NCBI GenBank assembly: GCA_031261605.1
Contig: JAISJI010000018.1
Coordinates: 1 to 59,660, forward strand
Length of the DNA: 59,660 nucleotides
Source: Ignavibacteria bacterium
Lineage (GTDB): Bacteria; Bacteroidota; Ignavibacteria; Kapaibacteriales; UBA2268
Direction of reading: 5' to 3'
The translations under genes were made by a program, and so were the position numbers. The notes beneath the pieces were generated by a model. It saw only the letters and a list, made by a program, of their open reading frames with translations. It did no database searches and was not told the DNA's origin. Of the stretch, positions 54,809-59,660 are shown piece after piece (the first letter of the stretch is position 1; every line of letters begins with the position of its first letter).

Positions 54809-54897
54809 ATAAAGCTATTGCACCATTTAACAATAAATATCAAATGATAATACAAGTATCGGCTAATTCCACAAAATAGTTTAACTAACGATACTAA

Positions 54898-55503
54898 TTA
54901 ATTCTCTTGCCCAGACGTCTCTTCTGCATCTTGCTCTGATTTCTTATTGGGCTTCGTTGGCGTGATAATAACATACATACTCTTTCCTTCCAACTTTATC
55001 TTCCCGTCTATCTTTGCTATATCTGCTGTATCGGCTACAAACTTGCGGATTAACTCTTCGCCAATGTTGCTATGCGTAATCTCTCGACCACGAAATACTA
55101 TGGTCGCTTTCACTTTATTACCCTCATCTATGAAATTCCGAGCGTGCTTTAACTTAAAATTGTAGTCATGGGTATCGGTTCGCCATTTGAAGCGTATCTC
55201 TTTGAGCAGTTGTTGCGTCTGTGATTTCTTCATCTGCTTATCTTTTTTCTGTGCCTCGTAGATAAACTTCCCATAATCTATTATCTTACAAACTGGCGGC
55301 TTGCCATTTGGAACTGTCTCTACTAAATCCAAATTGTTTAATTCGGCTAAATGTAATGCCTCGCTACGAGACCGGATACCTATTAAATTGCCTTCTGCAT
55401 CAAATAAACGCACTTCAGGCACGCGTATTTCTTGGTTGATGCGATATTTATTACTGCTACTTGCTCGTCCATCTTGACGATTGGGGGCTGTTGTTGATTT
55501 CAA
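54898..55503 (-). CDS. infC: Translation initiation factor IF-3
   Basis: Binds the 30S subunit, keeps 50S away and checks the start codon and initiator tRNA. A 201-aa protein with N-domain 'YRINQEIRVPEVRLFDAEGN', the linker, and C-domain 'LKEIRFKWRTDTHDYNFKLKHARNFI' and 'GNKVKATIVFRGREITH'. The acidic C-terminal tail (KKSEQDAEETSGQEN) is short. The start is read as TTG at 55503; there is an in-frame TAG 15 bases upstream and no ATG before the conserved INQEI. Non-AUG starts are known for infC and allow IF-3 to limit its own synthesis. Neither thrS nor rpmI-rplT, its usual neighbours, adjoins it; the next gene downstream is the flavin reductase-rubredoxin. Confidence 0.96.
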   Translation of the reverse strand: MKSTTAPNRQDGRASSSNKYRINQEIRVPEVRLFDAEGNLIGIRSRSEALHLAELNNLDLVETVPNGKPPVCKIIDYGKFIYEAQKKDKQMKKSQTQQLLKEIRFKWRTDTHDYNFKLKHARNFIDEGNKVKATIVFRGREITHSNIGEELIRKFVADTADIAKIDGKIKLEGKSMYVIITPTKPNKKSEQDAEETSGQEN

Positions 55504-55670
55504 AAAGTGAAAACCCTATAATTGTGAATACTATATGAATATAATTTTTCTTATAACATACAAATATAACAAAAATATTATACATTAACATTATACATAA
55601 TAAAAAATAATTAAAAAATCCTTTTTTTTGGTGGAAATGGAAGGGGATAATCGTCCATACGGAAACGACT

Positions 55671-55710
55671 AAAGGCGACCTTTCTCTGTGTGTGATGAGA
55701 GGTCGCCTTT
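55671..55710 (-). terminator. Hairpin downstream of the beta-barrel gene
   Basis: AAAGGCGACC-TT-TCTC (55671-55686) and GAGA-GGTCGCCTTT (55697-55710) pair strongly (10 + 4 bp, 10-nt loop). It lies 25 bases after the stop at 55736 and is the likely end of the lipoprotein-barrel operon. The U-tract is missing on the minus strand immediately after the stem. infC, whose start is 167 bases further on, has its own AT-rich leader (55504-55620). Confidence 0.6.
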
Positions 55711-55735
55711 GGTGGTGATAGGATTGTAGAACAAC

Positions 55736-56377
55736 TTACCAAATACCGCCAATCATAAGAGTAATTTCTAATCCTCGGTGGAATCTTTCGCCCAGCACTC
55801 TGCTGTTGTCTGGTCTGTTGTCGAGCAAGCCGAAGCTATATTGGGCTTCTATTCCTAAAACTACATTATCGATAAAGAACTTTACTCCAAGACCGGGGGA
55901 GATGCTGAAATCTATATAAGCAAAGTCACCACCAATAACCAATTCTAAATTTGGTGATACTAATAAATATGGAGCCCAACCACTCGTTTCCTCCTTCCCA
56001 TAGTGTTTGTTTTTCGCAACCCCAAAGTAATGTGGCGTGTATACAAATGGGACGCTAACCCACCAACAGAAGAAGTCGGATAATTTATAATCAAAATCCT
56101 CCAGTTGCATATCCATTCCAGTGCCGGTAACAATAAATTCAGGTCTTATAGCGATGTTACTCAAACCATTTTTATCTTCATTTAATCCAATTTCCTCACC
56201 TATCCCAAAAAATCCATAATGCATAATGGATTGCTCATATCTATCGTAGTAATTATGAGTAAAATGCTGGGTAGTTCCACGCCAGCCCACTCTAAATCCT
56301 ACTGCATTATGCGCTTCTAAGCCATTGTAGAAGCCGATGCAGCCAAATAATAATATTATTAAGTATAATCTTTTCAT
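55736..56377 (-). CDS. Outer-membrane beta-barrel protein (OMP_b-brl-like)
   Basis: A 213-aa exported protein. After a signal peptide (MKRLYLIILLFGCIGFYNGLEA, cleavage near 22) come alternating strands typical of small outer-membrane barrels ('AVGFRVGWRGTTQHF', 'IAIRPEFIVTGTG', 'PYLLVSPNLELVIGGDFAYIDFSISPGLGVKFF', 'VVLGIEAQYSFGLL'), and a last strand 'RGLEITLMIGGIW' ending in an aromatic residue as barrels do. It resembles the PorT/OMP_b-brl_2 group of Bacteroidota. Its ATG overlaps the stop of the upstream lipoprotein gene by one base (TAATG), so the two are translationally coupled. The specific function is unknown. Confidence 0.78.
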   Translation of the reverse strand: MKRLYLIILLFGCIGFYNGLEAHNAVGFRVGWRGTTQHFTHNYYDRYEQSIMHYGFFGIGEEIGLNEDKNGLSNIAIRPEFIVTGTGMDMQLEDFDYKLSDFFCWWVSVPFVYTPHYFGVAKNKHYGKEETSGWAPYLLVSPNLELVIGGDFAYIDFSISPGLGVKFFIDNVVLGIEAQYSFGLLDNRPDNSRVLGERFHRGLEITLMIGGIW

Positions 56378-57048
56378 TATTCTCCCTCCGCTTTATTATT
56401 GAAATTCTTAACAATAATAGTTCCCGCTGGATAAATTGCGTCAGTATAAAATAGTTGTGCCGTTTGAAGTAATACAAAGTTACCCTTATTGGTTGTCTCC
56501 CCAGAGATTAGCCACATTACATCCTGATTAACTTCATAGTCATTGCTATCCTCATCTATCTCTTTGTCATCAAATCCGTAATGTTGATATAAATACTTAT
56601 AGTTACGGGAGCCCATTTCCGGCACTTCCCGTAGGGAAATCATTGCCGTAAATTTATTTGAATATCCCCTAACTTCAACTGAATATATTGGATCCGATAT
56701 GTAATATCTACCATTAGTCCAAAATTCATAATTACTTACTTTGTTAATAGAATCTAATTGACTATATAAACTATCTTTCCAGCCGTCTGTTTTATAATAA
56801 ACACGTGTTACATAATAATTATCTATAGCATAATAAAACGTAAACCCAGTGTAGCGACTGTCCCGGCAATTTCCCGCTACGATTGGCGGATTGTTTCCCT
56901 CATAGATATGGAAACCGGCATTCTCTAAGTCATCCTTATACTCATTAAGTATTTCGGTATAACTCGGAATAACATACTCATCGCTGCATCCAGAAATGCA
57001 AATAGCAGTCAATAATATTATTACACTGCGTCTAATTAATTTGTTCAT
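56377..57048 (-). CDS. Lipoprotein of unknown function
   Basis: A 223-aa protein with a lipoprotein signal: basic MNKLIRRS, hydrophobic VIILLTAICISGC, lipidated cysteine at 21. Mature residues are acidic and Tyr-rich (FYYAIDNYYVTRVYYKTDGW) and end in a beta-rich part (GTIIVKNFNNK). I do not recognise a family. It is cotranscribed with, and coupled to, the beta-barrel gene that follows (stop and start overlap), so the two likely form an outer-membrane pair. Confidence 0.72.
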   Translation of the reverse strand: MNKLIRRSVIILLTAICISGCSDEYVIPSYTEILNEYKDDLENAGFHIYEGNNPPIVAGNCRDSRYTGFTFYYAIDNYYVTRVYYKTDGWKDSLYSQLDSINKVSNYEFWTNGRYYISDPIYSVEVRGYSNKFTAMISLREVPEMGSRNYKYLYQHYGFDDKEIDEDSNDYEVNQDVMWLISGETTNKGNFVLLQTAQLFYTDAIYPAGTIIVKNFNNKAEGE

Positions 57049-57089
57049 TACGAACCTCTTATATTTGTTTGTGAAAATAGCATATATGC

Positions 57090-57174
57090 TACCACTCGGA
57101 AGAAGCGACAGGCGTCATCGATTAGATATTCTGGCAAGAAAAAATATATTTTTCTCGCTTTTGCTTGAGTGGTA
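57090..57174. other. Long imperfect stem-loop in a divergent spacer
   Basis: TACCACTC (57090-57097) pairs with GAGTGGTA (57167-57174), and inside it AAGCGA (57103-57108) with TCGCTT (57155-57160), separated by a 5 x 6 internal loop. The 46-nt terminal part includes a second small palindrome, AAAAATATATTTTT. The rest of the spacer (57049-57344) is AT-rich, includes an alternating TA run at 57196-57209 and one TTATCCACA at 57218. It may be a structured leader of one of the divergent genes or a degenerate inverted-repeat element. Confidence 0.4.
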
Positions 57175-57344
57175 TATTACAAATATAATAAGAATATATA
57201 TATATATATCAAGAAAGTTATCCACAATTTGATTTTTTTTTGTGTAAAAGGGGCTTATGGTTAAAAACGCCTCGCAGCACAACAAAACCATTTTTTTTCA
57301 TTATATTGTGTTCCATTTTTATCAACAAAATAACGACCTGCACA

Positions 57345-58235
57345 TTGGCTCCATGGAAAGCAAAAACATTATTACTAATAGGCACCGCTATATGGGGTGC
57401 CACATTCCTATTTACTACAATAGGAATCCAATACTGCTCGCCGTCGCTATATGTTATTTTACGCTTCTTTATCGCACTATTGCTATGCGTTATTTTCTTT
57501 AGAAAACACGTATTTAGCACAACGAAAACAGTCGCAAAACAAGGCATATTATTAGGCGTTTTCTTCGCCGTCGGCTTCCTCTTGCAGACATTTGCCTTGA
57601 AATACACCTCTATCGGTAACACCGCATTTATCACCAACTTATGCGTTGTAATCACCCCATTTGTAAGCTACTTAGTAACGCGTAGCAAGGTAAAATTTTG
57701 GTCTAAAATCTCCGTTATCATTGCATTCGCCGGCATTTATATCCTTACCAATCCATCAGCCGATAAAATAAACATCGGCGACTTACTTGTGCTCGGCTCT
57801 ACGGTATTTTGGTCGCTATATATATCTTTTATACAAAAATTTACAGCCGGAAAAGACACTCCCGGACTGAATTCGCAGTTAGTTGCATTCCAATTTATCG
57901 GCGGATTACCAATACTTATCGCCTACTTTTTGCTCTTTGATTTGCCCACATTTTACTTGACAATAAACACGGAATTCCTTGTATCATTGGGCTTCAATGC
58001 GGTAATGGCATCCTTTGTCGTATCGTTTCTGCAAGTGTCCGTGCAAAAATACACAACGACCGTTAATGCCTCTTTGATATTCGCATTAGAGCCAATATTT
58101 GCATCTGTCATTTCATTTTTAGTATTGGGCGAACTGCTTACGAGGAATGGATTTATCGGGGCTGGCTTAATGTTATTAGCGATATTTGTAAGCGACACAT
58201 TAGGAACGATAATACAAAAATTACGCCGTGCTTAG
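57345..58235 (+). CDS. EamA/DMT-family membrane transporter
   Basis: An inner-membrane protein of the drug/metabolite transporter superfamily, with about ten hydrophobic segments in two EamA halves: 'TLLLIGTAIWGATFLFTTIGI', 'SLYVILRFFIALLLCVIFF', 'TAFITNLCVVITPFVSYLV' in the first, and 'LLVLGSTVFWSLYISFIQKF', 'VVSFLQVSVQKYTTTVNASLIFALEPIFASVISFLVLGEL' spread over the second. The substrate is unknown. A TTG at 57345 gives 296 aa, the usual EamA length and a start right before the first helix. The frame is open back to a TTG at 57240, which would add 35 residues with an unmatched hydrophobic segment; I judge that less likely. The AI-2E gene follows after 66 bases, so the pair may be an operon. 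Confidence 0.85.
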   Translation: MAPWKAKTLLLIGTAIWGATFLFTTIGIQYCSPSLYVILRFFIALLLCVIFFRKHVFSTTKTVAKQGILLGVFFAVGFLLQTFALKYTSIGNTAFITNLCVVITPFVSYLVTRSKVKFWSKISVIIAFAGIYILTNPSADKINIGDLLVLGSTVFWSLYISFIQKFTAGKDTPGLNSQLVAFQFIGGLPILIAYFLLFDLPTFYLTINTEFLVSLGFNAVMASFVVSFLQVSVQKYTTTVNASLIFALEPIFASVISFLVLGELLTRNGFIGAGLMLLAIFVSDTLGTIIQKLRRA

Positions 58236-58301
58236 CAATTTTAGAGTTCCATCTCTGAAAGATTGGATGGGCAATTGGAAACAATTTATATAACTAATAC
58301 T

Positions 58302-59519
58302 ATGGATAAAATACGCTCTCATACCATATTCATTACCCTGCTTGTGCTATCTATAAGCGGAGTTGTGCTGTTTATTATCAATACCGGATTATACGACAAT
58401 AAACTATTATTCATTCTATTAGCAGCGCTGCTGGCGTTTCCGTTGCGGGAGCATAAACTACTCGCTCCATACTATACAACAATCTGCGTGGTATTCGTCT
58501 GCTTCCTTGTGATAGCAATGGGTAGCACCGTGCTACCCTTCATATTTGCTTTTATTATCGGTTACTTATTTGACCCCGTGCTGAGCAAATTAGAGAGAAC
58601 TATACGATGTCCCCGATGGCTCTCAGCACTTGTATTAATCATACTTGCCGGCGGTGTTCTCGTTACCATCTCCGTATTCGTATTTCCGCTCCTCATAGAG
58701 CAAGCCGATGCAATTTCAAAGCAAATATCCAGCTACGTAAATGACCTCAAAAAGATTAGTTCCAGCCGCAAAACATACACATTCTTACGCCAATTCGGCA
58801 TAGAACGCAATGCGATACGCGAAGCATTTGACAAAGACATAATGCCACAACTCCAAACAGTAGCAAAAGTCCTATTCACCCAAATATTACACCTACTCAC
58901 TAGCGTAGGTAATGTCGCCACTCAAATTGTAAACCTTATCATATTCCCATTTTTGACATTTTACTTCCTGAAGGACTTCACAAAGATACGCAATAAAGCA
59001 AACGAACTGCTGACACGCACCTTCCCGCTATCAGTGAAGTATGCGGGCAGATTGGACTCCGTATTGAGAATATACTTCGGCTGGCAAATCATTGCTGCTT
59101 GCATCGTTGCATCCGTTGCATCCATCGTCTATTCCGCTTTCAATATCCCTTATGGCATACTCATCGCTTGCATAGCGGGAGTCCTCAATCCGATACCATT
59201 TTTGGGAACTATTATCTCCATCTTAATCGGAACACTAATTGTGCTCCTTACCGGCGATGGTAATATTTTGCATAATATTTTAATCATCGCAGCGACTTTG
59301 GGTGGCATCCATTTTATCAATGCCTTTGTGATAGAGCCGAACATAGCGGGCTCTAAGGTTGGATTGCATCCGATAATAATGATACTATCGGTCTTCGTCT
59401 TCAATTCCATTTTTGGTATAGTCGGAATGCTTGTAGCGGTGCCAATAACAGCGGTAATAGCGACCATCATCAAGGATTTAATGGCTATCTATGAGGAAAA
59501 GAAAATGACATTGGAATAG
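58302..59519 (+). CDS. AI-2E-family membrane protein
   Basis: A 405-aa inner-membrane protein of the AI-2 exporter/TqsA/PerM-like family. There are about eight hydrophobic segments, with a long soluble loop (about 145-195, 'QISSYVNDLKKISSSRKTY...') after the first four. The family landmarks are 'PFIFAFIIGYLFDPVLSKLER', 'FPFLTFYFLKDF', 'GVLNPIPFLGTIISILIG' and 'HPIIMILSVFVFNSIFGIVGMLVAVPI'. Members were first linked to autoinducer-2 export, but many act as ion or other exporters, so the substrate is open. ATG at 58302 is preferred to a TTG at 58263. A repeat element touches the stop codon. Confidence 0.9.
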   Translation: MDKIRSHTIFITLLVLSISGVVLFIINTGLYDNKLLFILLAALLAFPLREHKLLAPYYTTICVVFVCFLVIAMGSTVLPFIFAFIIGYLFDPVLSKLERTIRCPRWLSALVLIILAGGVLVTISVFVFPLLIEQADAISKQISSYVNDLKKISSSRKTYTFLRQFGIERNAIREAFDKDIMPQLQTVAKVLFTQILHLLTSVGNVATQIVNLIIFPFLTFYFLKDFTKIRNKANELLTRTFPLSVKYAGRLDSVLRIYFGWQIIAACIVASVASIVYSAFNIPYGILIACIAGVLNPIPFLGTIISILIGTLIVLLTGDGNILHNILIIAATLGGIHFINAFVIEPNIAGSKVGLHPIIMILSVFVFNSIFGIVGMLVAVPITAVIATIIKDLMAIYEEKKMTLE

Positions 59520-59549
59520 CCCCCAGCCCCTTCCCCGAAGGAGTAGGGT
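59519..59549. repeat. GC-rich repeat at the AI-2E gene end
   Basis: Right after the stop comes CCCCCAGCCCCTTCC then CCGAAGGAGTAGGG, which matches the recQ-embedded copy (CCCAGCCCCTCCCAGAAGG) and the copy at 12537. The arms CCCCTTCC and the GAAGG/AGTAGGG side can fold weakly. Confidence 0.65.
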
Positions 59550-59573
59550 TGATTTTTCTAACATATTATATAT

Positions 59574-59613
59574 AGTAGTTAGATATAACATAAAAACTAC
59601 TGCTATCTTTTTT
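59574..59613 (+). terminator. Hairpin near the window end
   Basis: AGTAGTT (59574-59580) pairs with AACTACT (59595-59601); six T follow five to six bases later (59608-59613). A plausible weak terminator for the EamA/AI-2E unit. The last 47 bases are AT-rich without a visible gene. Confidence 0.5.
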
Positions 59614-59660
59614 GCCACCTTTGAGTGTTTTGTTTTGTGTTTTCACAATGCAGAATAAGG

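Noticed and set aside
57240..57344. Longer N-terminus for the EamA protein
   Set aside because: It adds a hydrophobic segment not in the family; the TTG at 57345 gives the standard length. Without ribosome-site evidence the choice stays moderate.

Overview
The window looks like chromosome from an AT-rich member of the Bacteroidota/FCB group. Five proteins end in a type IX secretion system (T9SS) C-terminal sorting domain of the 'NPNPxx...G.Y' kind, with N-terminal signal peptides at the other end. Most genes lack a clear Shine-Dalgarno sequence, and at least one promoter-like site matches the Bacteroidota -7 box (TAnnTTTG). The genus cannot be fixed from sequence alone. Two ribosomal-protein loci (rpsE-rpmD and rplQ) stand outside their usual operons, which fits a deep FCB lineage rather than a typical Bacteroides; this placement is inference.

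Layout. 1-9.6 kb (minus strand): dnaG primase, directly behind a 1431-aa leucine-rich-repeat surface protein, then a 352-aa protein with three InlB/Flg_new_2-like repeats and a 605-aa CAP-domain/Fn3 protein; the last three carry T9SS tails. 9.7-16.8 kb (plus): a beta-helix lipoprotein of the Cthe_2159 type, rpsE-rpmD, a P5C-dehydrogenase-like aldehyde dehydrogenase, a TPR protein, an orphan CoA-transferase alpha subunit and tRNA-Pro(GGG). 16.85-44.3 kb (minus): a small exported protein, rplQ with an acidic tail, and one uninterrupted gene of 25.8 kb (8613 aa) that fills 43 percent of the window. 44.9-47.8 kb (plus): a 512-aa T9SS protein and hutI. 47.9-49.5 kb (minus): a YtxH protein and obgE. 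49.75-50.05 kb: tRNA-Val(UAC) and tRNA-Leu(CAA). 50.1-57.05 kb (minus): cysS, recQ, a flavin reductase-rubredoxin fusion, infC and a translationally coupled lipoprotein/beta-barrel pair. 57.3-59.5 kb (plus): an EamA-type and an AI-2E-type membrane protein.

How the parts relate. Housekeeping genes for replication, repair and translation (dnaG, recQ, obgE, cysS, infC, rpsE, rpmD, rplQ, three tRNAs) alternate with large secreted surface proteins. The outstanding object is the 8613-aa protein: an N-terminal signal, a beta-rich N-terminal third, a series of roughly 250-300-aa Big_5-like cassettes marked by a 'D-x-x-G-N-x-N' turn, a long array of shorter Flg_new_2-like repeats, and a T9SS tail. It is probably an extended cell-surface adhesin or filament. 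The second notable theme is a dispersed GC-rich palindromic repeat family, found in spacers and, in frame, inside the linker of RecQ. No phage, transposase, CRISPR array or defence system was recognised.
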